A stretch of 64,000 nt of DNA from Burkholderia anthina (GTDB lineage: Bacteria > Pseudomonadota > Gammaproteobacteria > Burkholderiales > Burkholderiaceae), in contig NZ_CABVLY010000022.1 of assembly GCF_902498995.1 (NCBI RefSeq), positions 62,001 through 126,000 on the forward strand, given 5' to 3'. Shown here piece after piece: positions 25,206-33,707 of this stretch. Position 1 is the stretch's first letter; each line of letters opens with the position of its first letter. The notes beneath the pieces were generated by a model. The model did no database searches and was not told where the DNA came from. It was given only the letters and a program-made list of their open reading frames with translations. The translations under genes and the position numbers were made by a program.

Positions 25206-26009
25206 ATGTTGGACCAAACGACGATCCGCGAACTCGCGGAGAAACTGGAACACGCCGAAAAGACGCGCACGCAATTGCGCCACTTTTCCGCGGCCTATCC
25301 CGGGATGACGATCGAGGACGGCTACGCGATCCAGCGGGAGTGGGTGAAGATGAAGCTGGATGCCGGGCACGTGATCAAGGGCCGCAAGATCGGCCTGACC
25401 TCGCGCGCGATGCAGCGTTCGTCGCAGATCACCGAGCCGGATTACGCACCGCTGCTCGACAGCATGTTCATCGAAAGCGGCCAGGACATTCCGGCGGACC
25501 GCTTCATCGCGCCGCGCGTCGAGGTGGAGCTCGCATTCATTCTCGACAAGCCGCTGACGGGCCCGAACGTGACGCTGTTCGACGTGCTGGATGCGACCGC
25601 CTATGTGACGCCCGCCGTCGAGATCATCGACGCGCGCATCGAGCAGTTCGATCGCGACACCAAGGCGCCGCGCAAGGTGTTCGACACGATCTCCGACTTC
25701 GCGGCCAATGCCGGGATCGTGCTGGGCGGCCGGCCGGTGCGTCCCATGGACGTCGACCTTCGCTGGGTCGGGGCGCTGCTGTACAAGAACGGCGCGGTGG
25801 AGGAGAGCGGGCTCGCGGCAGCGGTGCTCAACCATCCCGCGACGGGCGTGGCGTGGCTCGCGAACAAGATCGCGCCGTACGACGAGCGCCTGAACGCGGG
25901 CGACGTGATTCTCAGCGGCTCGTTCACGAGCCCGATTCCGGCGCGCGCGGGCGATACGTTCCACGTCGACTACGGCCCGCTCGGCGGGATCGCGTTCAAG
26001 TTCGTATAA
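25206..26009 (+). CDS. hpaH: 2-oxo-hept-4-ene-1,7-dioate hydratase
   Basis: A 267-residue member of the FAH-related hydratase/decarboxylase family. Landmarks are the MTIEDGYAIQREWV helix, GRKIGLTSRAMQ, the metal-site Glu residues in PRVEVELAFIL, and SGSFTSPIPARAGDTFHVDYGPLG near the end. It hydrates the dienoate to 4-hydroxy-2-oxoheptanedioate. ATG 25206 gives the usual N-terminus MLDQTTIRELA; a longer open frame upstream is only read-through of another phase of hpaF. Confidence 0.94.
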   Translation: MLDQTTIRELAEKLEHAEKTRTQLRHFSAAYPGMTIEDGYAIQREWVKMKLDAGHVIKGRKIGLTSRAMQRSSQITEPDYAPLLDSMFIESGQDIPADRFIAPRVEVELAFILDKPLTGPNVTLFDVLDATAYVTPAVEIIDARIEQFDRDTKAPRKVFDTISDFAANAGIVLGGRPVRPMDVDLRWVGALLYKNGAVEESGLAAAVLNHPATGVAWLANKIAPYDERLNAGDVILSGSFTSPIPARAGDTFHVDYGPLGGIAFKFV

Positions 26010-26018
26010 GGAGCAGGC

Positions 26019-26825
26019 ATGGACCGAATCAGGAACCCGTTCAAGCAGGCGCTGGCCGAAGGCCGGCCGCAGTTCGGCCTGTGGGCCGCGCTCGCGGATC
26101 CGTACGTGGTCGAGTTGCTGGCAACGGCCGGCTTCGACTGGCTGCTGATCGACAACGAGCATGCGCCCAACGACGTGCGCAGCACGCTCGCGCAATTGCA
26201 GGCGATGGCCGCGTACCCGACGCATCCGATCGTGCGCCCGGTGAAGAGCGATACGGCGCTGATCAAGCAGTTCCTCGATATCGGCGCGCAGACCTTGCTG
26301 CTGCCGATGATCGATACCGTCGAGCAGGCGCGTGAAGCCGTCGCCGCGACGCGCTATCCGCCCGACGGCGTGCGGGGTGTCGGCAGTGCGCTGGCGCGGG
26401 CCTCGCGCTGGAACCGGGTGCCGGACTATCTGGCCCGCGCGAGCGACGCGCTATGCGTGCTGGTGCAGGTCGAGACCGTCACGGGGCTCGCCAGTCTCGA
26501 TGCGATCGCGAACGTCGACGGTGTCGACGGCGTGTTCTTCGGGCCGGCGGATCTGAGCGCGTCGATGGGTTTCCTCGGCAAGCCGGGCGAGGAATCGGTG
26601 CGCGCGGCCATTCGCGACGGCATCCGCACCGTGCGCCGGGCGGGGAAAGCGGCGGGCGTGCTCGCGCCGGACCGCGCGTTTGCAAACGAGTATCTGGACG
26701 CCGGCGCGACCTTCGTTGCGGTCGGCACGGATACGGGATTGCTGAGCACGGCGGCCGCCCAGCTTGCAACGAGCTACACGGGCGAACGCGCCTCGCGACC
26801 GGCCGCCGAACGCGGCGGGTACTGA
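26019..26825 (+). CDS. hpaI: 4-hydroxy-2-oxoheptanedioate aldolase
   Basis: A 268-residue class II aldolase (HpcH/HpaI fold). The segments FGLWAALADPYVVELLATAGFDWLLIDNEHAP contain the catalytic His of NEHAP, and metal ligands Glu and Asp occur in LVQVETVTGL and FFGPADLSASMG. It splits the substrate to pyruvate and succinate semialdehyde, closing the pathway. It is the last gene of the hpa operon, followed by a strong hairpin; no succinate-semialdehyde dehydrogenase follows. Confidence 0.95.
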   Translation: MDRIRNPFKQALAEGRPQFGLWAALADPYVVELLATAGFDWLLIDNEHAPNDVRSTLAQLQAMAAYPTHPIVRPVKSDTALIKQFLDIGAQTLLLPMIDTVEQAREAVAATRYPPDGVRGVGSALARASRWNRVPDYLARASDALCVLVQVETVTGLASLDAIANVDGVDGVFFGPADLSASMGFLGKPGEESVRAAIRDGIRTVRRAGKAAGVLAPDRAFANEYLDAGATFVAVGTDTGLLSTAAAQLATSYTGERASRPAAERGGY

Positions 26826-26831
26826 AGTCGG

Positions 26832-26861
26832 GGGAGGCCGCCGGGATATCGGCGGCTTCCC
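26832..26861. terminator. Terminator hairpin after hpaI
   Basis: GGGAGGCCGCCG (26832-26843) pairs with CGGCGGCTTCCC (26850-26861), 11 of 12 positions Watson-Crick and one G-T, around a 6-nt loop. It starts 7 bp after the hpaI stop, in the region shared with the convergent cupin gene. Confidence 0.7.
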
Positions 26862-26960
26862 GTTGCCCGATGCCCCGTTGGGTCGGCATCTTCTCCACGG
26901 CGTCACGCAGGCCCGCTCCGTGGGCCATTCAACGCGTCCGCGCAGCGGGCGTGCCCGCGC

Positions 26961-28100
26961 CTATTCGTAGAGATACCCGACCGGCCTGCCTTCGGTCCGC
27001 TGCGGGCGCACTTCGGTCCGGGCAATGATGTCCCCCGCCAGGCCGTCGATCTCGTCGCGCTGCGTCGGCGTCCAGCTGCGCAGGTTCTCGAAGTTCTTCA
27101 GCAGGCCGAGCCGGAGAATCTGCGTGTTCTCGCCCATCCCGACCAGCGCGATCGAATGCCGACCCGCCGTCACCCCATCGCCGGTCTGCAGTTCGAGCAC
27201 CGTGCCGGCACGTTCCTTGAATTCGGCCGTGCCGCGAATGACGCGATAGATCACCACCTCGCCCTTCGCAAATGAAGCTGCGTCGACACCGCTCGCGATG
27301 CTCTTCGGCAGGAGCGACTGATCCGCGGGATCGGTCGCGAGGATGTGGCCGGTCACGAGCCGACCGCTCGGCGCCTCGATGCCCAGATCGCGCACAAGGA
27401 CAGACCCGGCCGATTTGATCGAGCCGTCGGTCAACGGCCGGTAGAGCGCACTCAACTCGAGCGGATCCTGTAACCAGAAGTTCGCCCCTTCGGCACGGTC
27501 GTGCAATGGATGACTCCAGGCGATACGTGGCGTTTCGGCTTCGTTGATCTGCGCCGTCGGCACGATCGTCGGATTCGGGAAGGTCGTCGGATCGGTGATG
27601 AATGCCTCGAGGAATTTGGCCGAGCACCCCATGGACATCGCGTCGGGCACGACCGTCTGCGTGGTTTGCAGATTTTCTTCCGTGGACATGCCCGACCACG
27701 TGTAGAAGAGCTGCCGATGCACGATCGCGCTTTGCAAGATCACCGAGCCGGGGCCGACGTAGTGCAGCCGGCCGTCGTAGTCGAACGTAAAGACGCCCGA
27801 CGTGACCAGCACGAACTGGAAGCCGCCCGGTGGCAGATGCAGGTGGAAATCGGTCGGCCCCGTATTTTCCCGGTACACCGGCAGATTGGTCGCAACTTCG
27901 TGAAGCAGGAAGGCTTCGTTGTTCGCATGAAAGCCTTCGTTGGCACGGCTATAGAGTGCCTGCGGGCGGTAGGTCGCTTCGTACCTGGCTGCCTGACGGC
28001 GATCGACGGCGACGAAATCGCGATGGTTGAGACGGATGGGGTGGCCGCCCGGATGCACGAGACCCGGAGAGGACTGAAGAATATCGACGCGCTGATTCAT
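26961..28100 (-). CDS. Bicupin protein of unknown function
   Basis: A 379-residue protein. The N-terminal half has a cupin-like stretch (TDFHLHLPPGGFQFVLVTSGVFTFDYDG) with the Gly and His pattern of a beta-barrel, and a second weaker one near residues 270-330 (GEVVIYRVIRGTAEFKE then GDGVTAGRHSIALVGMG). No signal peptide or DNA-binding helix is visible, so a sensor or enzyme in the cytoplasm is possible. It starts at ATG 28098-28100 and lies downstream of phaZ on the same strand, separated by 48 bp, so the two may be co-transcribed. I do not recognise a specific family. Confidence 0.65.
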   Translation of the reverse strand: MNQRVDILQSSPGLVHPGGHPIRLNHRDFVAVDRRQAARYEATYRPQALYSRANEGFHANNEAFLLHEVATNLPVYRENTGPTDFHLHLPPGGFQFVLVTSGVFTFDYDGRLHYVGPGSVILQSAIVHRQLFYTWSGMSTEENLQTTQTVVPDAMSMGCSAKFLEAFITDPTTFPNPTIVPTAQINEAETPRIAWSHPLHDRAEGANFWLQDPLELSALYRPLTDGSIKSAGSVLVRDLGIEAPSGRLVTGHILATDPADQSLLPKSIASGVDAASFAKGEVVIYRVIRGTAEFKERAGTVLELQTGDGVTAGRHSIALVGMGENTQILRLGLLKNFENLRSWTPTQRDEIDGLAGDIIARTEVRPQRTEGRPVGYLYE

Positions 28101-28148
28101 CGCAACCCCCGTGACTCTATCGATTGAGAATGCCTGCCTGTCGACCCG

Positions 28149-29486
28149 CTACGCCGCTGCCTGCGCACGGGTGTGATGGGTGGCGCCCGTGTCGAGCAGC
28201 GCGCGCAAGGTCACCCGATTGCCGTGCCCGGCCTCGCCTGGAGACGCCATGCACCGGGCGCGCGGTTCGTGGTCGTGGATGGTCGAACGCACGAGCGGAT
28301 AGATATGCGAGTTCCAGCGGCGGCCGTTGAATACGCCGTAATGGCCCACGCCGGTCTGCACATGATGCGTCTTCATGTAAGGACGCAAGCCCGAGCAGAG
28401 TTCCTGGGCAACCACGGTCTGGCCGACCGAGCAGATGTCGTCCTTTTCGCCTTCGACCGTGAGCAGCGCGGTACGCCGTATCGCATGCGGCTCCACGCAG
28501 CGGTCGCCGATCTTGAGCTTGCCGAGCGGCAACGCATATTCCTGGAACACCGCGCTGACGGTCTCGAGATAGAACTCCGCGGTCAGATCGGTCGTGGCGA
28601 AGTATTCCTGGTAGAACGTGCGGATCGCATCGGCCTTGGCAGGGTCGCCCTTGGCGCGCTCGAATCGCATCTCGTCGAACGAGGCGATATGGCGCGACAT
28701 GTTCATCGACATGAAGGCGCCGATTTGCATGAACCCCGGATAGACACGGCGCTGCGCGCCCGCAAAACCGCTGGGCACGACGCCCACGAGATTGTTCTCG
28801 AACCATTCGATCGGCTTGCTGTTGGCGAGATCATTGACCTTGGTGGGATTCACGCGGCAATCGATCGGGCCGGCCATCAGCGTCATGGTCGCGGGTTGCG
28901 CCGGGTCGTCGTCGGCTGCCATCAATGACACGGCCGCGAGCGCCGCGACGGTCGGCTGACATATGGCCACCAGATGCGAATCGGGGCCGATCCGGCGAAT
29001 GAACGATATCAGATGCTCGACGTACTCGCTGAGGCCGAAGCGGCCCGCAGCCAGCGGAATATCCCGGGGATTGTGCCAATCGGTGATATAGACGTCGTGA
29101 TCGGCGAGCATGGTCAGCAAGGTGCCGCGCAGCAACGTTGCGAAATGCCCCGACATCGGCGCGACGAGCAGCACGCGCGGCTGCGCGACTGCCGTGTCCT
29201 TGCGGAAATGCAGCAGCGAGCCGAACGGCGTGCGCTTGACGACTTCCTCGGTGACCGGCGTGCGCACGCCATCCACGTCCACCCAATCGATATCGAAGGG
29301 CGGCCGGCTATGCGTGAGTCCCGTGAGTTCGATCGACTCCCACCAGGCATCCAGAAAGCGCGCGTCGAGTCCGAACGCCAGCATGGGCCAGGTATTCGCC
29401 GCATAACGCGCCAGGGAGGCAGCGGTACGCCAGGGGCGCATCCAGTCCGCGGCGGCCTGATAGGCCGGATAGGCAAGCAAATTCAT
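28149..29486 (-). CDS. phaZ: Intracellular polyhydroxybutyrate depolymerase
   Basis: A 445-residue enzyme of the PhaZ1 (Cupriavidus type) family. It starts MNLLAYPAYQAAADW and has the alpha/beta hydrolase core with a catalytic Cys instead of Ser in VAICQPTVAALAAV (Cys near 176), the signature of PhaZ1. The later Asp and His positions fit TVEGEKDD and VGHYGVFNG. It mobilises stored PHB granules. It has no signal peptide, as expected for an intracellular depolymerase. ATG 29484-29486 is chosen because upstream sequence in frame has no family match. The C-terminal ~35 residues after SHIYPLVRSTIHDHE are an unconserved tail. Confidence 0.9.
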   Translation of the reverse strand: MNLLAYPAYQAAADWMRPWRTAASLARYAANTWPMLAFGLDARFLDAWWESIELTGLTHSRPPFDIDWVDVDGVRTPVTEEVVKRTPFGSLLHFRKDTAVAQPRVLLVAPMSGHFATLLRGTLLTMLADHDVYITDWHNPRDIPLAAGRFGLSEYVEHLISFIRRIGPDSHLVAICQPTVAALAAVSLMAADDDPAQPATMTLMAGPIDCRVNPTKVNDLANSKPIEWFENNLVGVVPSGFAGAQRRVYPGFMQIGAFMSMNMSRHIASFDEMRFERAKGDPAKADAIRTFYQEYFATTDLTAEFYLETVSAVFQEYALPLGKLKIGDRCVEPHAIRRTALLTVEGEKDDICSVGQTVVAQELCSGLRPYMKTHHVQTGVGHYGVFNGRRWNSHIYPLVRSTIHDHEPRARCMASPGEAGHGNRVTLRALLDTGATHHTRAQAAA

Positions 29487-29818
29487 GGGCGCGGCTCCGA
29501 TCGGGGTGGACGCCTCAACAAACACGCAAACAGCGTACCAGGTGCGCGCCTGGCATGACGCTTGCGCGTCGCAGGGGGGCACCGCGACGCGCGGCACGCG
29601 CACGCGCCGTGTGCCGTGCGAACCCGGCATTTCGACAGCGCAGCGGTTGAGCACCGCAACAGGGCGCGTCGTTTCGCGCGCTGCAAAATCGTGCGAAACG
29701 CCATGATTCGTGGTGCGCACTTCAGGACACGCACTTCGCTGGTGCGCGTCCGAATGCTTGCCTTTCGGGGTTCGCGCAATCCGTAATGGATCGCCGCGCC
29801 ACTTTTCAGGAGCCGCGC
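29487..29818. other. 332-bp divergent intergenic region between phaZ and the GST gene
   Basis: No gene is visible. The interval contains an inverted repeat CGTTTCGC (29670-29677) with GCGAAACG (29693-29700) around a 15-nt spacer, and a run of related GTGCGCACTTC / CACGCACTTC / GTGCGCGTCC words at about 29711-29752. These may be regulator sites for either gene. I could not assign a clear -35/-10 pair. Confidence 0.45.
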
Positions 29819-30478
29819 ATGAGCCAGACACTCGTCACTATGACCATCAGCAGTCGAAATTATTCGTCGTGGTCCATGCGCGGATGGCTGCTGGCCAAAC
29901 TCGCCGGACTCGAATTTGACACGGTGGTCGTGCCGCTCGACGATGCCACCGCGCGCGCCGAATTGCTCCTGCTTTCGCCATCGATTCTCGTGCCCTGCCT
30001 TCGTCATGACGGCAATGAAGTCTGGGACACGCTGGCCATCTGCGAATATCTGAACGAGATTCGGCCGGATGCGCATCTGTTGCCTGCCGATCCCAAGGCC
30101 CGCGCGCATTGCCGCTCGGTCTGCGGAGAAATGCATTCGGGCTTCAGCGCCCTGCGCTCCGCGTTGCCGATGAATCTGCGCGGACATTTCCCCGATTTCC
30201 GGCTCTGGTCGCGTGCGCAGTACGACATCGAACGCATCGTGGCCATCTGGCGCGACTGCCTGAAAAAATACGGCGGCCTCTGGCTGTTCGGCGAAATCGG
30301 CGCGGCCGATGCGATGTATGCGCCCGTGGTCACGCGCTTGCTGACCTATGACGTGCCGATCGATCCGGATATCGCCGAATACTGCATGCGCGTGCTCAAG
30401 CAACCTTACGTGGCCGAATGGATCGTGGCGGCAAAGACCGAGACCGAAGAGATCGACGAGCTGGATATGGAATTCTGA
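29819..30478 (+). CDS. Glutathione S-transferase family protein
   Basis: A 219-residue GST. The thioredoxin-like N-terminal domain starts TMTISSRNYSSWSMRGWLLAKLAG, where the Ser/Asn cluster replaces the usual catalytic Tyr region, followed by VPCLRHDGNEVWDTLAICEYL with the SNAIL-like D-T-L-A-I motif that binds glutathione. The helical C-terminal domain extends to about residue 205, ending in an acidic tail. Members conjugate or isomerise with glutathione; substrate unknown. It is divergent from phaZ. ATG 29819 has GGAG 10 bp upstream. Confidence 0.88.
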   Translation: MSQTLVTMTISSRNYSSWSMRGWLLAKLAGLEFDTVVVPLDDATARAELLLLSPSILVPCLRHDGNEVWDTLAICEYLNEIRPDAHLLPADPKARAHCRSVCGEMHSGFSALRSALPMNLRGHFPDFRLWSRAQYDIERIVAIWRDCLKKYGGLWLFGEIGAADAMYAPVVTRLLTYDVPIDPDIAEYCMRVLKQPYVAEWIVAAKTETEEIDELDMEF

Positions 30479-30674
30479 GTGCCATGCAGGCTTCGGCGTC
30501 GCGGGTCAAGGCCGCTGCCGACGATCTGCTGCTCGATGAACCGGGCGAGCGGCGGTCGGCGGCTTCCGGTCGCGCCGGACACTATGCCGTTGCCCGGCGC
30601 GACCCGCGCGGGATTCGTTATTCGCGCGCGGCAACGAAGCATCACAGCAATCGGTATTTTGCGTGCGGCCGAGG

Positions 30675-30688
30675 TTGACTAAGATCAA
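30675..30688. promoter_or_regulatory. FNR/Anr-type box (TTGACTAAGATCAA) ahead of the sigma-54 activator gene
   Basis: TTGAC-TAAG-ATCAA matches the FNR consensus but for one degenerate base and is centred about 57 bp upstream of the activator start (30739). TTGACT could equally be part of a -35 element, so the role is uncertain. Confidence 0.45.
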
Positions 30689-30738
30689 ACCCTCGGGCGG
30701 ATGCCAGTATCGTCAACCGGTCCGCCCGTGCCCGGACC

Positions 30739-31827
30739 ATGGACAACCGCACAGATTCCCCTCCGCTCATTGCGCTGCCGGAAAGCGAGCATCGCCCTCT
30801 TTCGGTGCGCGCGAAGGCGCTCGTGTTTGCCGATCCCGCGTCGCGGGCCGTACTGCGCTTCGTCGAGCAGATCGGGCCTAGCGTCGCGCCCGCGCTGATT
30901 CTCGGCGAGACGGGCACCGGCAAGGAGCTGGTCGCGCGCCATATCCACCATGTCAGCGGGCGCGCCGGCGCGTTCATCGCGGTCAACTGCGGCGCGATCA
31001 GCCAGCAGCTCGCGGAGAGCGAACTGTTCGGCCACGAGGCCGGTGCGTTCACCGGTGCGCAGGGGCGTCGCGCCGGCTATTTCGAGGAAGCGCACGGCGG
31101 CACGATCTTTCTCGACGAAATCGGCGATCTTGCGCCGCCGCTGCAGGCGAAGCTGCTGCGCGTGCTGCAGGAAGGCGAGGTGACGCGCGTGGGCGCGACG
31201 CGCGCGCGGCCGGTCGACGTCCGCGTCGTCGCGGCAACCAACGTCGATCTCGAGCAGGCCGTGCTGGCCGGCAATTTCCGGATGGACCTGTTCTACCGGA
31301 TCAATCTCGCCCGCGTGCGGCTGCCGCCGCTGCGCGAGCGGCCGCAAGACATCCTGCCGCTCGCCGAGCATTTCCGCGGGCGCTATTGCGCGCAGCTGAA
31401 GCGGCCGCAGCCGATGCTGTCCGAGGGCACGGTCCAGGCGCTGCACGCGTATCCGTGGCCCGGCAATATCCGCGAGCTGGAAAACGTCATGCATCTCGCG
31501 CTGCTCGTGTCGAACGGCAACCTGATTCGCCCGGAGCACCTGAAGTTCTCCGAGGCGCTCGCCGGCTATGCGCGAGCCGACGCCGCCGCGACGACGCTGC
31601 CGCAGGACGACATCCGCGCGGGCGTGCGCCGCCTGTTTCGCGCGCCCGGCGAAAGCCTGCTGCGCGACATCGAGGAGCTGGTCGTCTGCGAGGCGTTCGA
31701 GCATTGCCGGTTCAGCCAGGTGCGCACGGCCGCGCTGCTCGGCGTCACGCGCAACACGATGCGGACATTGCTCGCGCGCCACGGGCTGCTCAGCGATCCG
31801 CGCCCGGAATCCGCGTTCGACGACTGA
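30739..31827 (+). CDS. Sigma-54-dependent transcriptional activator without receiver domain (SfnR-like)
   Basis: A 362-residue enhancer-binding protein. The AAA+ domain occupies about residues 22-260: Walker A GETGTGKE (56-63), the sigma-54 contact loop GAFTGA (102-107), Walker B GGTIFLDEIGDL (120-131), and arginine-finger region LPPLRERPQDILPLAEHF. A Fis-type helix-turn-helix lies near the C-terminus (VRTAALLGVTRNTMRTLLARHG). The N-terminus has only about 20 residues before the AAA+ core, so there is no phosphorylation or ligand domain; SfnR, which controls dimethyl-sulfone use in Pseudomonas, has this same layout. It lies beside, and convergent to, the LLM operon that has sigma-54 promoter matches. 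Confidence 0.9.
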   Translation: MDNRTDSPPLIALPESEHRPLSVRAKALVFADPASRAVLRFVEQIGPSVAPALILGETGTGKELVARHIHHVSGRAGAFIAVNCGAISQQLAESELFGHEAGAFTGAQGRRAGYFEEAHGGTIFLDEIGDLAPPLQAKLLRVLQEGEVTRVGATRARPVDVRVVAATNVDLEQAVLAGNFRMDLFYRINLARVRLPPLRERPQDILPLAEHFRGRYCAQLKRPQPMLSEGTVQALHAYPWPGNIRELENVMHLALLVSNGNLIRPEHLKFSEALAGYARADAAATTLPQDDIRAGVRRLFRAPGESLLRDIEELVVCEAFEHCRFSQVRTAALLGVTRNTMRTLLARHGLLSDPRPESAFDD

Positions 31828-31872
31828 CCTGCCGCGGGGATCGGCGGCGTTGCCCGCTCGCCGACCGGCACG

Positions 31873-32982
31873 TCACGGCAGGCTGGCGCCTGCCAGCAGC
31901 GTGCGCACGCGCGGCAATACGTGTTCGCCCACGCGCGCGGCTTCCTCCAGGTTCGGGTAGGACGACAGCAGGAAGGTTTCGATGCCGAGCGTCCGGTATT
32001 CGTGGACGCGCGCGGCGACCTGGTCGTAGCTGCCGACGATCGCGGTGCCCGCGCCGCCGCGAATCAGGCCGACGCCGGCCCACAGGTTGGGATACACCTC
32101 CAGCTCGCGCAACGAGCGCAGTGCGCTGCGGCTCAGCGCTGTCTGACGCTGCTGTCCGACCGATTCGTACGTGGCGAGCTTGCGCTGCGCGTCGACATAG
32201 GTCTGGTCGGAAATCTCGCTCAGCAACTCGTCGGCGCGCGCCCACGCGGCGCGTTCGGTCGGGCGGGCGATCACGTGCACGCGCAGCCCGAAGCGGATCC
32301 GGCGGCCATGCATCGCCGTCAGTGCGCGCAGTCGCGCGACGCGCTCGCGCACGGCGTCGGGTGGCTCGCCCCATAGCAGGTACGTATCGGCCTGGCTCGC
32401 GGCCACCTGCTCGGCGAGCGTCGACGCGCCGCCGAGATAAATCGCGGGCGGGTTCGCGAGCGGCACGCCGGCGTGCGCGGGGTTCAGCATGTAGTAATGC
32501 CCGGCGACCGAATGGCCGGCGCCCTGCCACAGGCGCCGCAGGACCCGCAGGTACTCGGACGTGCGCTGGTAGCGCGCGTCGTGCTCGAGAAAATCGCCGA
32601 GCGCGCGCTGCTCGTAAGCGCTCGACCCGTTCACCGCGAACAGGCGCAGGCGGGCGCCGCTCATGCGCTGCAGGGTGGCCGCCTTGCGCGCGATCTGTTC
32701 GGGCTGCTCGAGTCCTGGCCGGAACGTCACGATCAACGCGATGCGCTGCGTTGCGCGCGCGAGCTGCGCGCTGACGAGCCACGGATCCTCGAAGCCCGCG
32801 GCCATCGGCAGCAGCAGGCTGTCGAAGCCGGCGGTCTCGGCCGCCCGGGCGACGCCGCGCAGGTATTCGGGCGTGGCCGGCCGATAGTCCTGCAGGAAGG
32901 TCGGCGGGCGGGGCAGGCCGCTGTTGGCGAGATGCGGACCGTCGCCGTTGGTCGGCAGGAACCACGCGAAATCGACGCTCAT
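31873..32982 (-). CDS. LLM-class flavin monooxygenase (alkanesulfonate monooxygenase SsuD-like)
   Basis: A 369-residue luciferase-like TIM-barrel protein beginning MSVDFAWFLPTNGDGPHL, close to SsuD-type FMNH2-dependent alkanesulfonate monooxygenases. Features include GFDSLLLPMAAGFEDPW, TFRPGLEQPEQIARKAATLQRMSGARLRLFAVNG and a C-terminal RTLGIETFLLSSYPNLEEAARVGEHVLPRV that is very typical of SsuD. These enzymes release sulfite from sulfonates with reduced flavin supplied by a partner reductase. It is the last gene of the minus-strand operon and its ATG overlaps the preceding stop (ATGA). Confidence 0.88.
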   Translation of the reverse strand: MSVDFAWFLPTNGDGPHLANSGLPRPPTFLQDYRPATPEYLRGVARAAETAGFDSLLLPMAAGFEDPWLVSAQLARATQRIALIVTFRPGLEQPEQIARKAATLQRMSGARLRLFAVNGSSAYEQRALGDFLEHDARYQRTSEYLRVLRRLWQGAGHSVAGHYYMLNPAHAGVPLANPPAIYLGGASTLAEQVAASQADTYLLWGEPPDAVRERVARLRALTAMHGRRIRFGLRVHVIARPTERAAWARADELLSEISDQTYVDAQRKLATYESVGQQRQTALSRSALRSLRELEVYPNLWAGVGLIRGGAGTAIVGSYDQVAARVHEYRTLGIETFLLSSYPNLEEAARVGEHVLPRVRTLLAGASLP

Positions 32983-33707
32983 GCGCCGCCTCGCCGGCGG
33001 TTGGCCCGATGCGCGACGCGTGCGCGGCGCACGTCGTCGAGCCCGACCGTGCGCCGGAGCAGCGCGCCGGCCGGCGGCGGCGCGAGGCCGCGCGCACGAT
33101 ACGCGTGTGCGACGGCCGCCGCCAGCGGCGGCGCGCTGGCGGGCACCAGCAACCCGTCGCACCACGGCGCCGCGAACGCGATCTCGCGCCGCTCCGTGAC
33201 CGACCAGTAGACGGGCGGCCGCTGCGATGCGAGATCCGGCAAACGGGCGTGCTCGGCGCGATAGTAGGTGCCGCGATACTGCAGGGCGGAGTCGGCAGCC
33301 CACAGCGCGCGCAGCACCGACAGGAATTCGGCGCTGCGCGCGAGCCGCTGGTCGCGGTTCAGATGCATGGCCCGGTCGGTCGCGCCGATGTCCGGCGCGT
33401 CGGCTTCGCACGCGAGCAGCGCGCGCCCGCGGCTCAACGACTGCAGGCTTTGCGCGAGATGCGCGGCTGCGACGGGCAGCATCGCGCCGGCCTGAAGCGT
33501 CACCATCACGCGCAGCGCCGGCAGCGCATCGACCAGCGCTGCGGCCGCCATCCACGGATCGGGGCCGGCGGAATGCGCGGGCAGCAGCACGGCGTCGCAG
33601 CCGGCCGACATGCCGGCCTCGGCGATCGCGATCCAGTCGGCGGCCGGGTCGGGGCGCGTGTCGTCGCAGCGGGTGTCGAGCCGCAGCAGCAGACGCGGCG
33701 CGTTCAT
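32979..33707 (-). CDS. Short LLM-class oxidoreductase (242 aa)
   Basis: A luciferase-like protein that is about 100 residues shorter than usual. It has the N-terminal barrel part (DWIAIAEAGMSAGCDAVLLPAHSAGPDPWMAA, VMVTLQAGAMLPVAAAHLAQSL) and the RSAEFLSVLRALW helix with RPPVYWSV. The sequence then stops near what would be the seventh barrel strand, ending RRARVAHRANRRRGGA. It resembles its SsuD-like downstream neighbour in spacing of elements, so it may be a diverged duplicate acting as a partner subunit or a decaying copy. Translation is coupled on both sides by ATGA overlaps. Confidence 0.75.
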   Translation of the reverse strand: MNAPRLLLRLDTRCDDTRPDPAADWIAIAEAGMSAGCDAVLLPAHSAGPDPWMAAAALVDALPALRVMVTLQAGAMLPVAAAHLAQSLQSLSRGRALLACEADAPDIGATDRAMHLNRDQRLARSAEFLSVLRALWAADSALQYRGTYYRAEHARLPDLASQRPPVYWSVTERREIAFAAPWCDGLLVPASAPPLAAAVAHAYRARGLAPPPAGALLRRTVGLDDVRRARVAHRANRRRGGA

